A stretch of DNA of 31,255 bases from a virus. The first letter of the stretch is position 1, and each line of letters begins with the position of its first letter. The position numbers and the translations under genes were made by a program. The notes beneath the pieces are model-generated. The model saw only the letters and a program-made list of their open reading frames with translations, did not search any database and was not told the origin of the DNA. The stretch covers positions 1 to 31,255 of the IMG/VR virus record IMGVR_UViG_3300025889_000581, one strand, 5' to 3'. Of this stretch, positions 7,758-15,035 are shown in pieces.

Positions 7758-10316
7758 ATGGCGGACGATAGGATTGATGTTCTGTTTGCCTGCGGTGAGT
7801 TCATCCCAGGCACTAAATCCTTAAAAGATCGTCCAATAAAAACTCCTGGACCTCCTAAGATTATTCCTATCAATAGGAGAGTCATAACAGTTCCTAGATT
7901 ACCTAGAAGAGATGACGATGACTTGCCTGCCCGCAATCCAGGTCCAGGAAGCCCAGGAGGCAGAGGAGGTAGCCCACCAGGACCAGGAGCCGTCCCACCA
8001 GGACCAGGACCGACGACTCCAGGAGGAGTTAACCCAACAACCCCAGGCCCAGGCCCAACAACGCCCGGAGGAAATTTAGGCCCAACAACCCCAGGCCCAG
8101 GCCCAACAACCCCAGGAAATGTAGGCCCAACAACTCCAGGCCCAGGAGATACACCTCCACCAACAAGCACCCCTACAGGCCCAACAACTCCAGGCCCAGG
8201 AGGAGGGGGAGGAGACCCACCAGACGAAGAACCCCCAAGAAGATTTTCTGGGGATCCTACGCTTACTTATGCTCTTCCCATTCCACCTATTGGTTTAGAA
8301 GATGAAGGACGTAGTGGTGGCGGGGGTGGGTCCATAGGAGAACCAATAATTAATACAAGAGCTATTGGTCTTCGTGATGGATCAAACAATAACTCATTGA
8401 ATGGACCTAGCGAAGGTGAGGTTATCGCGTTTGAGCAATCTTTAAGTAATATTCAACAAGGCTCTACAGGGACAGGGAACTTTGCAGGATCTAGATCAAC
8501 CACAAACTACGACTTGAGAGATAACTCAGGCCGCTCAATGTTCTCTAATTCATTTAACAACAACAACCTGTATGACCCAATTTATAATATCTTAGACCAC
8601 AGCAACTCCCCTACAACTTTTGTCTCTAACAACAAATATAGAAATATATTTGGAAACAGAGTAACGACTGAGGTTAATTACTTCCTGAATAGTCTTAACC
8701 TTCAGTATAACTGGGAAGAACGATTCATAACAGGTCTGACAATCGAGAAGCTAACTAGAAGTTTAAATAATATTCTATTAGAAGCTTTTGACACGATAGT
8801 AGACATAAACGGAATACCCGTAACGAGAAATCATTTTCTGTCTAAAGTCTTCGGTCATCTAATCTCAGGAACTCTTGATGAGTTCGATGATACTTTCTAC
8901 ATCAAGTTAGCTGATTCAATTTCAAGTAAAAACTTAACAACTATCACTAACACACGCAACGAACAGACCAAGAAGAATCAAGTCTTATCTTTAATGTCCA
9001 ATAGCTCTTATGCGATCGACTACTCAAGATATACAGATCGACAACAAATTGAACTAGCCAGAATGAGATTTTTATTAACTGATCTTGAGTCTACGTTTGA
9101 TATTGAAACAATCGACGGCACTGAGTATCAACTTGAGTTAGAAGACGCAGGAGTTGAAGTTGAGTATGCTCCTACATTAGGTTTAGTAGAGAATGCAAGT
9201 GTTTCATCAGATTACGTCCCTCCAGGTGAGGGAGATGGGTATTACTACAAGATTGAGACTGAGCTAGGACAACTTCTGCCTCTAGTCTTAGATACTCAAA
9301 TTGATAAAGCTTTTTATATTACTAATGATACTAGAAGACTTGCCTTAAAACTTCTAGATGTAGATTCTAGCTACACGTTTACTACAACAGTAAACTTCAT
9401 TGACTCCGAGTTTTCTTCTGGATTCTCTACCGAGTATACAGCATCTGCTCATTACTTTAAACTAGATCTTAGGACTATTGATAGCACTCCTACACGCGAT
9501 AGCTTCGTAGAGAATATAGTAGCTACCTATGTAAAGCTTACTGATCCTGAGGAGATAGCAGAACATTCCAAAACTTATGGCGCTAAAGTAACTCAATTCA
9601 ATATTCAGTATGATGACCCATTCTTGCAGTATGCTGACAGGTCCGGGGCTGTTACTATTAACATGAATGATGTTACATTCAGGCAGTTTGTTCCAAAGAG
9701 AACTCCGTCTAATAACAGCATTATTACTAGGAACTTACCAGACGGCTTTGTTCTTTACCCAGTCACAGATCTTAAAGATAATCCTACAGGCGGACTATCA
9801 GAGTTTCAAACAGTGGCTGATCAAGTAACGAGAAGATTAGTTGCTGATATAGACTTCACTCTCGATGAGATAGGTTTATCTAGACGTGCTCTAAGAGAAA
9901 CTTTAGTTTGGGATGGAGAGAGTAGCTATAGTTATGGTTTGGTTGGTATTAAAGATACACAAAACGTATATTATGTATACAATCAAGAAGACTTTCCAAA
10001 TACTTTTCAAGTCCAAGAGAGATCACCCGAAGGAAATCTTATCTATAATATATTAGAACAAAAATTAAAGCAAAGATATTCATTCGATTACTTAACTTGG
10101 TGGGATTTATATAGAAGACTATCAGCTAAAGAATTCTCCAAGCTTATTTTTAGTATGCCTAATTTAATAGTAGATAAGCTATATCTGGGCTGGTTGGGAA
10201 CTCAAGCCAAAGATGTTTTATACAGAAACGGACAAGCTCCCGACAATCTTACGGAAGTTAACACAGCGATTGATGACCTTATATACTTAGACGGAAGAGA
10301 TAGAAATAATGTTTAG
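7758..10316 (+). CDS. Virion-associated protein with Pro/Gly/Thr repeat linker, 852 aa
   Basis: ATG at 7758, four bases after the previous stop. Residues 1-55 form a short N-terminal segment containing a Cys and many basic residues. Residues about 60-154 are a low-complexity linker built from GPGPTTPGG and GPTTPG units, which should be extended and flexible. A second Gly/Ser/Asn-rich stretch follows up to about residue 270. The remaining roughly 580 residues look globular, with helical segments and many charged Asp/Glu/Arg residues. The gene sits directly before and overlaps the PAAR-like spike gene by 8 bases, which supports a baseplate or tail-hub connection. Function is not recognised. The repeat makes an artefactual long frame on the opposite strand, which I do not regard as a gene. 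Confidence 0.6.
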   Translation: MADDRIDVLFACGEFIPGTKSLKDRPIKTPGPPKIIPINRRVITVPRLPRRDDDDLPARNPGPGSPGGRGGSPPGPGAVPPGPGPTTPGGVNPTTPGPGPTTPGGNLGPTTPGPGPTTPGNVGPTTPGPGDTPPPTSTPTGPTTPGPGGGGGDPPDEEPPRRFSGDPTLTYALPIPPIGLEDEGRSGGGGGSIGEPIINTRAIGLRDGSNNNSLNGPSEGEVIAFEQSLSNIQQGSTGTGNFAGSRSTTNYDLRDNSGRSMFSNSFNNNNLYDPIYNILDHSNSPTTFVSNNKYRNIFGNRVTTEVNYFLNSLNLQYNWEERFITGLTIEKLTRSLNNILLEAFDTIVDINGIPVTRNHFLSKVFGHLISGTLDEFDDTFYIKLADSISSKNLTTITNTRNEQTKKNQVLSLMSNSSYAIDYSRYTDRQQIELARMRFLLTDLESTFDIETIDGTEYQLELEDAGVEVEYAPTLGLVENASVSSDYVPPGEGDGYYYKIETELGQLLPLVLDTQIDKAFYITNDTRRLALKLLDVDSSYTFTTTVNFIDSEFSSGFSTEYTASAHYFKLDLRTIDSTPTRDSFVENIVATYVKLTDPEEIAEHSKTYGAKVTQFNIQYDDPFLQYADRSGAVTINMNDVTFRQFVPKRTPSNNSIITRNLPDGFVLYPVTDLKDNPTGGLSEFQTVADQVTRRLVADIDFTLDEIGLSRRALRETLVWDGESSYSYGLVGIKDTQNVYYVYNQEDFPNTFQVQERSPEGNLIYNILEQKLKQRYSFDYLTWWDLYRRLSAKEFSKLIFSMPNLIVDKLYLGWLGTQAKDVLYRNGQAPDNLTEVNTAIDDLIYLDGRDRNNV
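7938..8220 (+). repeat. Tandem Pro/Gly/Thr-coding repeat, G-rich on the minus strand
   Basis: Degenerate tandem units of roughly 12-24 bases (core CCAGGCCCAGGCCCAACAAC) encode the linker of the 852-residue protein. One 24-base unit occurs identically at 8033-8056 and 8081-8104. The minus strand has four runs of three or more G separated by 3-5 bases in each of these copies, which is the pattern of a potential G-quadruplex. The block is much more GC-rich than its AT-rich surroundings. Confidence 0.85.
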
Positions 10317-10626
10317 ACCAGCAAGATCAGTTGTGGATGTCACTGTAGGCCATGGTTGTGGGGCAGCTACTGTATGTCCAAGCCCTCTAGTTAACCAGTT
10401 TGTCTATCATTTAAGCCTTTTTAAATTTCTAACTCTCGGAGACACATTCAATCTTCATTCTTGCGCGGGCTTAGACTCTCATCCACCGATTGTAGTTCCT
10501 ACTACTTGCTCTACAAGAGTGTTCATAAAAAACTTACCAATGGCAATTGCAAGTCCAACTCATGTTCTTGGCTGTGGTGATAGTATACTCCCTGATCCTA
10601 GTGTTAGGATATTTATAGGAAGTTAA
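10309..10626 (+). CDS. PAAR-like tail-spike tip protein, 105 aa
   Basis: The ATG at 10309 overlaps the previous gene by 8 bases. The layout fits PAAR-repeat proteins, which form the metal-bound sharp tip on a gp5/VgrG-type spike (gp5.4 in T4). It has Pro-Ala-Arg near the N-terminus, His/Cys clusters (VGHGCGAATVCPSP and NLHSCAGLDSHPP), then a central strand (STRVFIKNLPMAIASPTHVLGCGD) and a C-terminal strand (PSVRIFIGS). The family's usual length is about 90-105 residues, which matches. The exact zinc ligands cannot be fixed by eye; His and Cys in these clusters are the candidates. It closes the baseplate module and is followed by an AT-rich gap before the head genes. Confidence 0.75.
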   Translation: MFRPARSVVDVTVGHGCGAATVCPSPLVNQFVYHLSLFKFLTLGDTFNLHSCAGLDSHPPIVVPTTCSTRVFIKNLPMAIASPTHVLGCGDSILPDPSVRIFIGS

Positions 10627-10647
10627 TCTGTAAAAATAATAGTTAAA

Positions 10648-10655
10648 TATAAAAA
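10648..10655 (+). promoter_or_regulatory. Possible late promoter core upstream of head module
   Basis: The sequence TATAAAAA matches the T4 late consensus TATAAATA at 7 of 8 positions. It lies in the AT-rich gap before the gene at 10688. A second, weaker candidate (GATACATACTTTT, 10661-10673) lies nearer the ribosome binding site AAGAGGA at 10674-10680 and resembles the leader of the gene at 18777. AT-rich sequence yields such matches by chance, so this is tentative. Confidence 0.35.
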
Positions 10656-10687
10656 TATGTGATACATACTTTTAAGAGGATAGTATT

Positions 10688-11032
10688 ATGTCAAACTCTA
10701 ACGATGTTAAAATGTTCCTGGAAGGCTGTGATTGGGAAAGCCTTGGTCTTGCTCCTAAAGCAAAGCTGGTTTCTGAGTCAGTCGAAGAAACCCAGGAGGT
10801 TAATGAGAGCGATGAGCTAGAAGCTGGTTTCTACGAAGTCGATGGTGAGATGTTCTTTGTCAACGAAGATCAGGAAATTTTTGATGTCTTCTCTGATGAA
10901 GATGAGCAGATCTTTGTTTTTAATGAAGATTATGGTCTCCATCAAGTCTTTGAAGATGGCGACGAGCTAATGTTCGAAGAAGTTGATACTGAAGGCTTCG
11001 AGGTCTTAGAAGAAGATATCGAGGCTGACTGA
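10688..11032 (+). CDS. Highly acidic small protein at the head of the capsid gene cluster, 114 aa
   Basis: ATG at 10688 with an AAGAGGA ribosome binding site just upstream. After residue 30 the protein is dominated by Glu and Asp with regularly spaced aromatic and hydrophobic residues. Short repeats such as EVDGEMFFVNEDQEIFDVF and EDEQIFVFNEDYGLHQVF suggest three or four copies of a roughly 12-16 residue unit. In T4, small acidic prohead core proteins (gp67, gp68) lie just before gp21-22-23. Position and composition match that idea, but no sequence homology can be claimed. It is the first gene of the head module, and the next gene begins one base after its stop codon. Confidence 0.55.
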   Translation: MSNSNDVKMFLEGCDWESLGLAPKAKLVSESVEETQEVNESDELEAGFYEVDGEMFFVNEDQEIFDVFSDEDEQIFVFNEDYGLHQVFEDGDELMFEEVDTEGFEVLEEDIEAD

Positions 11033-11033
11033 T

Positions 11034-11471
11034 ATGAAGCATGATAACCCAAGCATAAGTGTCTCGAAGTTTTTTGAAGACATGATAAACGAGGGTAACA
11101 TTACACCGGAGGCAGATCCTGTGACTGCCTCCGATCCTTCTATTCCTGATCTTCGAGAAATTCCTGACATTGATGTCAATTCTTTTTTTGGTAAGGCTCC
11201 GGCTCCTAAGAGGGAAGTTGTTGTTGAATCAAAATCTCCTCAAAAAGATCTCAGGCAAGAGATGTTAGAACTCATGGTTGAGTTCAAGCAAGTTGTTCAG
11301 AAGGCTAACAAACTCTTCTCTGAAATGACAGCAGGAACTACGACTGCTGGTATGCTCGGCGTAAATATGGCGGGACCTTCTAAGAAATCAAAAGACTGCT
11401 TCAAAAAAGAAACAGCAAAAAATGGGTATAAAAAACCTACTAAAATACTCATGAGGAAACGCAGTGCCTAA
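11034..11471 (+). CDS. Small head-module protein carrying a gp23-like motif, 145 aa
   Basis: ATG at 11034, one base after the previous TGA. The first 60 residues are acidic and Pro-rich. Residues 72-97 are predicted helical (RQEMLELMVEFKQVVQKANK). Residues 96-109 read FSEMTAGTTTAGMLG. The ten residues AGTTTAGMLG match AGTTTVGMLG at residues 64-73 of the capsid protein, in both cases just after an Ile/Phe-Ser-Glu that could be a prohead protease site. The tail from 116 on is strongly basic. The protein is probably a prohead core or accessory component; no family is recognised. Its stop overlaps the next GTG start by 8 bases. Confidence 0.5.
   Translation: MKHDNPSISVSKFFEDMINEGNITPEADPVTASDPSIPDLREIPDIDVNSFFGKAPAPKREVVVESKSPQKDLRQEMLELMVEFKQVVQKANKLFSEMTAGTTTAGMLGVNMAGPSKKSKDCFKKETAKNGYKKPTKILMRKRSA
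11331..11360 (+). repeat. 30-base stretch duplicated in the capsid gene (partner at 15225-15254)
   Basis: The two 30-base stretches encode AGTTTAGMLG here and AGTTTVGMLG in gp23. By eye, 25 of 30 bases are identical and all but one of the differing codons are synonymous. This suggests selection on the peptide or an old partial duplication. Confidence 0.7.
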
Positions 11472-12546
11472 TCGAAAAGACTCAGTAAAAGGCCGAAAGC
11501 TTTTTAGTCAGGAACCTCCTGATAAGGTTGCCTGGTTACTTAGAGGTCAGCAACCTCCTGAGGCTGCTGAGACGGCTTTTAATTCGTTTGATCAGGCAGC
11601 AGCAAGGGCAAGAGCAAACCTATCACCAGAAGATAAGGAAAGACTAGCAAAACAAGAAAAAGAAACAAACGCTTTTGTGAGAAGAAGACCAGGAATCAAA
11701 AGACCAGAAATCAAAAAGGAATCAACTATGAAAACGTTAAGAAAAGTTATCTTAGAGGCCAAAAGAAATAGCAGTGGCCGGAAAGCCCAGGCCAAATATG
11801 CAAGAAGGCACCCAAACTCAGACGTAGCTAAAAGAGTCGCGGCTCGCGCCCATGGGGCAAAGCCTAACTCTGCTGGGCTGGAAAACGACTTCATTGGTAG
11901 ATTCAAGCCTAAAGAAGGTCAACATGCTCGTCATATGCAGACAGGTCAAACAGCATCACAGAGACAAGCGAGTCGTGAAATTGAAGACTATGTAGTAACC
12001 AAGCCAGGCAGAATTAAGGATAGACAAAGCGTCCGTAGAGGCCAGAAGGTCGATCCCCCCAGCGAGCATGAACTGGATAGCCACATTAAAAGAGGGCGAG
12101 CCAATAAACCCCCAAGAAGAAGAGGCGATAAGGTGGTCAGAGGTGGAGTGTATGACAACACTGCCTACCCTCTAACTGCTAATCGTGTTTTCATGTTTGA
12201 AGCACGACGAAAAAACACAGTTGGTGCTCAACAAAGACAAACAATAGGCCGCGAAGCAGCACGAATGATCAGCCAAAACCCAAATAACAAAGCTGATATC
12301 GTAAAAGCAGCCCAAAAGGTAGCCAGTGAGAGAACTACTAGAGTCACTCCGAGACTTGGACTGCGGAGTAACTCTGGTAGAGTTGCGGGGAAATACTTTA
12401 AGCATGGTGCCAAGCACATAAAGCATATGGACGCCCCCGAGGCTTTGCACTTCGATGATGATAAGCCAACTTTCGGTGGTCCAAAGGCAGCTTATAATAA
12501 AGAAAAGAAGAAAATGTTAGCAGGACCGAAGAAGCAATTACCATGA
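11464..12546 (+). CDS. Basic, Arg/Lys-rich putative internal head protein, 360 aa (GTG start; internal start possible)
   Basis: The GTG start at 11464 overlaps the previous gene by 8 bases, with AGGA upstream. The protein is very rich in Arg, Lys, Gln and Ala and has no membrane segments. At residue 89 there is an in-frame ATG (11728), itself preceded by AAGGA at 7-base spacing. From that Met it reads MKTLRKVILEAKRN. This resembles the T4 internal-protein capsid-targeting sequence (MKTYQEFIAE, cut before Ala). Cutting here would follow Glu98. A second possible site is MFEA near residue 246. The C-terminus (FDDDKPTFGGPKAAYNKEKKK) resembles the basic tail of the protease gene downstream. DNA-associated packaging in the capsid is inferred from targeting signal, charge and position. 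Confidence 0.6.
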   Translation: MPNRKDSVKGRKLFSQEPPDKVAWLLRGQQPPEAAETAFNSFDQAAARARANLSPEDKERLAKQEKETNAFVRRRPGIKRPEIKKESTMKTLRKVILEAKRNSSGRKAQAKYARRHPNSDVAKRVAARAHGAKPNSAGLENDFIGRFKPKEGQHARHMQTGQTASQRQASREIEDYVVTKPGRIKDRQSVRRGQKVDPPSEHELDSHIKRGRANKPPRRRGDKVVRGGVYDNTAYPLTANRVFMFEARRKNTVGAQQRQTIGREAARMISQNPNNKADIVKAAQKVASERTTRVTPRLGLRSNSGRVAGKYFKHGAKHIKHMDAPEALHFDDDKPTFGGPKAAYNKEKKKMLAGPKKQLP

Positions 12547-12938
12547 AACTACTAACAAGACTTAACGAGAAATCTCGCTGCTGGAAAGGCTACAAACCGA
12601 CTCCCGGTAAGAAGCCTTACAGCAAGGGTTCTTGTATAAAGGAAGCTATTGTTCTCGAAAAGAAGTCCGCTGCGTGGCAACGCAAAGCAGGTAAAAACCC
12701 TGAAGGCGGTTTAAACGCTAAAGGCGTTGCATCATACAGAGCAGCAAATCCAGGCTCAAAGCTGAAGACTGCTGTTACAACCAAACCATCTAAATTGAAG
12801 AAGGGCTCTAAGGCAGCCAAGCGACGTAAATCATTCTGCGCTCGTATGGGCGGGATGAAGAAGAAGCTTACAGGCGCTAAGACCAAGAAAAATCCTGATT
12901 CAAGAATCAACAAATCATTACGGAAGTGGAACTGCTGA
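12543..12938 (+). CDS. DUF6321-type small basic protein, 131 aa
   Basis: The ATG at 12543 overlaps the previous stop (ATGA). Two conserved blocks are visible. The first is CWKGYKPTPGKKPYSKGSC at residues 13-31. The second is WQRKAGKNPEGGLNAKG (45-61), followed by a Ser-Phe-Cys-Ala-Arg-Met stretch at 97-102 and an ending with PDSRINKSLRKWNC. The second block matches, as I remember it, the uncharacterised DUF6321 family found in many T4-like phages. Biochemical function is unknown. The cysteine pattern (C13, C31, C99, C131) could bind metal. The strong basic charge and position among head genes suggest a nucleic-acid or packaging role. The N-terminus (MKLLTRLNE, then KS) loosely resembles a prohead-protease site. 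Confidence 0.75.
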   Translation: MKLLTRLNEKSRCWKGYKPTPGKKPYSKGSCIKEAIVLEKKSAAWQRKAGKNPEGGLNAKGVASYRAANPGSKLKTAVTTKPSKLKKGSKAAKRRKSFCARMGGMKKKLTGAKTKKNPDSRINKSLRKWNC

Positions 12939-13339
12939 TGAGTTTCTATTCGTTAATTATTGAAGCTAAAGGATCTAAGGTTTTCTCCTCAAAGGAAGGA
13001 ACTAAAGGTAGAAAACGGACAGGAACTGTTAAGTCTGAAAAAGCTAGAGCCAAAGAGTATCCGTCAATTATGACTGCTCTTAGGTCTGGTAATTTTGGGG
13101 ACATATTCACTACTGATGGTTCCAACAGGCTTTATGTAGTTACTAAAAGAAAGTGGGGGACTGATGATGAGCAAGCTGTTGGTAGTAAAGTTGCAAAAGG
13201 CTTTACCCCCGGCTCTGCTACCCCCTCTGCTGACTTTAGTTCAATCAAAAAGCACGCTGCTCGAACTAGGATCCGATATAGAAAGGCCTCAGATCGAAGA
13301 TTAAAAGATAAATACGGTAAGAGACTTAAAATTAAGTGA
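12938..13339 (+). CDS. Small basic protein with capsid-targeting-like N-terminus, 133 aa
   Basis: The ATG at 12938 overlaps the upstream TGA (TGATG) and is preferred to a GTG 12 bases earlier. The first residues, MSFYSLIIE followed by AKGSK, fit the length and ending of the T4 internal-protein targeting peptide (a hydrophobic decapeptide ending Ile-x-Glu, cut before Ala). The rest is Lys/Arg-rich (for example a Thr-Arg-Ile-Arg-Tyr-Arg-Lys run near residue 115, ending KYGKRLKIK). It lies directly before the protease gene that would cut it. No family is recognised. An internal head protein delivered with the DNA is the favoured reading, by inference. Confidence 0.55.
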   Translation: MSFYSLIIEAKGSKVFSSKEGTKGRKRTGTVKSEKARAKEYPSIMTALRSGNFGDIFTTDGSNRLYVVTKRKWGTDDEQAVGSKVAKGFTPGSATPSADFSSIKKHAARTRIRYRKASDRRLKDKYGKRLKIK

Positions 13340-13346
13340 GGATATT

Positions 13347-14315
13347 ATGTTATTAAAAGAAGTAAGAGTTCTGACTGATTTACAAGTTATTTCTGAATCT
13401 CGTGAGACGGGTGTAATGTGTATTCGAGGCACATTCCAACGAGCCGAGGAAGCAAACCACAATCAGCGTATCTACCCCAAAGCAGTTCTAGAAAACTGTG
13501 TTAAGAACTTAACTGAAAAGCTTAGTGGTAGAGAGCTTGTCGGTGAACTCGACCACCCTGCTGACGGCGTGGTCAAGCTTCAGAATGCCTCTCACCTAAT
13601 CACTAAACTCGAATGGCAGGGCAACGACCTAATAGGCGAAGCAGAAATCCTCCCAACCCCAGCAGGTCAGATCGCAAAGAGCCTTATCAATGCTGGTGTC
13701 AAGATCGGTATCTCAAGCCGTGGTATGGGCACTCTTTCTGAGTCTGTCAAAGGTCCCAAGATCGTCAATGATGATTACAAGATGATCACCTTCGACCTTG
13801 TTGCTGATCCTTCAACCAAGGGTGCATATCCTTCACTCGCAGAATCAAGACAGCACGCTCTTGATTTTGTTGAGAATGTTATTAAACCAGCAATCTCAGA
13901 GAAGGCATTTGTTGCACGTCTTAAGAAAGCTCTCAATGAGTCTAAAGGTAGCGACATTAATTTTAACTTTGATGTCTTACTTGAGGGCTCTAGAGGCGAG
14001 AAAAAAACCAATAGAAGACTAGCTAGTAAAAATATTCCTGCTGCTAAGAGAGCGCAATTAGCAGCGGACCGTGTGAAGAGAGAAAAATTCAGATTCGATG
14101 ATAAGCCACCCGCAACCCCGAAAAAATCAGCGAAAGCTCAGAAGCACGATGACAACATCGCTGCCATTCATAAAAAGCTGAGGCGTCTGGGAGATGAGTG
14201 GACCAAAGAAGGACAAGATCCACAGTATGAATCTCGTCGTGATGCTGCTAGAGCAAAGCTTGAAGAGATGTGTGGTCCTAAGAAGCACGGCAAGAAGAAG
14301 CTCAAGAAGATGTGA
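13347..14315 (+). CDS. 21: Prohead core protease (T4 gp21-like) with basic C-terminal extension, 322 aa
   Basis: This is the serine-type protease that matures the prohead by cutting the capsid, scaffold and internal proteins after Leu/Ile-x-Glu. Family hallmarks are VGELDHP (candidate catalytic His70) and GISSRGMGT (candidate Ser at 123-124), with LVADPS at 151-156. ATG at 13347 with GAGG upstream. T4 gp21 is about 212 residues. Here the conserved part ends near residue 205, is followed by LLEGS at 211-215, which fits a self-cleavage site after Glu213, and then by about 108 extra residues that are very basic and end in a Lys-rich tail. The tail shares FDDKP with the basic protein at 11464. 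A possible N-terminal site is VISE at 14-17. The gene lies before scaffold and capsid, as in T4. Confidence 0.88.
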   Translation: MLLKEVRVLTDLQVISESRETGVMCIRGTFQRAEEANHNQRIYPKAVLENCVKNLTEKLSGRELVGELDHPADGVVKLQNASHLITKLEWQGNDLIGEAEILPTPAGQIAKSLINAGVKIGISSRGMGTLSESVKGPKIVNDDYKMITFDLVADPSTKGAYPSLAESRQHALDFVENVIKPAISEKAFVARLKKALNESKGSDINFNFDVLLEGSRGEKKTNRRLASKNIPAAKRAQLAADRVKREKFRFDDKPPATPKKSAKAQKHDDNIAAIHKKLRRLGDEWTKEGQDPQYESRRDAARAKLEEMCGPKKHGKKKLKKM

Positions 14316-14377
14316 AAATAAAATTTATTTAGTAATTTTTTTACTGAATACGTAGATACTATTTAGAGAGGAATACT

Positions 14378-15016
14378 ATGAGCAAAAATAAAAATAAGAT
14401 GCAATCAATTGCAGAAATTCTTCCTGAGAATCTCTCAGAGGAAACTGTCAATAAGGTTGCTGAGTTAGTCAATGAGGCTATTCAAGATGAAGTTGCTCGA
14501 CAAGTTGATGCATTAAGCACGAAGTTCCATGGTCTTCTTCGTCTCAAGATTGATGAGATGAAGGAGCACGCTCGTGCAGAGCTAGAGGTAGAAGATCCTG
14601 AGTTCCGTAATCACGAGATCATGGAATCAATCAAGGGTATGCTTGCTCTCGAAGTAGCTCCACAGAATGTTGATGCGATTGTCGAAACTCAACTCAATGA
14701 AGCCGCAGAAGCAGTTGCAGATTCAAAGGCCGTCGAAGATGAACTTGATAACCTGCTTTCTGAAAACGAAACATTAAAGAGAACCCTGAAGTTAGTGGAG
14801 TCTAAGCTTCACAACCTCGATAGAAATAATAAGAAGTTGCAGATTCAGCTTGAACATAAGAAGGCTGATCTACAAGAATCCAGACTACAGGGCAAGGCAA
14901 AGCTCGAAACTCGCTCAATCGACGAGTCTCGCGCAGAGCCAAAAGCAAGATGGAATGATAGTTTAGTTCCAGGAGTTAATCTTGAGGAGCTAAGACGTTT
15001 AGCAAATATCAATTGA
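14378..15016 (+). CDS. 22: Prohead scaffold protein (T4 gp22-like), 212 aa
   Basis: The protein is charged, almost wholly helical and low in aromatics. It has a clear coiled coil at about residues 120-172 (LLSENETLKRTLKLVESK and onward) and an N-terminal segment MQSIAEILPENLSEE. Its place between protease and major capsid genes is the T4 place of gp22, the major scaffold around which the capsid shell forms and which is degraded by gp21. Possible cleavage motifs are visible, for example QLNE before AAEA near residue 108. ATG at 14378 with AGAGAGGA upstream. T4 gp22 is about 270 residues, so this one is shorter. The call rests on composition and synteny more than on a motif. Confidence 0.75.
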   Translation: MSKNKNKMQSIAEILPENLSEETVNKVAELVNEAIQDEVARQVDALSTKFHGLLRLKIDEMKEHARAELEVEDPEFRNHEIMESIKGMLALEVAPQNVDAIVETQLNEAAEAVADSKAVEDELDNLLSENETLKRTLKLVESKLHNLDRNNKKLQIQLEHKKADLQESRLQGKAKLETRSIDESRAEPKARWNDSLVPGVNLEELRRLANIN

Positions 15017-15035
15017 TAATTGGAGTAATATTAAA

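Noticed and set aside
7745-8170. Reverse-strand frame of 141 codons across the Pro/Gly repeat
   Set aside because: It is the mirror of the CCAGGCCC repeat: a low-complexity Pro/Gly/Val product with no binding site, lying fully inside a well-supported gene.
12172-12450. Reverse-strand frames opposite the basic protein at 11464
   Set aside because: They are Leu/Ser/Cys-rich products typical of the complement of Lys/Arg/Gln-rich coding sequence, with no start signals.
14316-14377. Possible terminator before the scaffold gene
   Set aside because: Only a weak 5-base AT stem (AGTAA/TTACT) is present, with no T-run following a GC stem.
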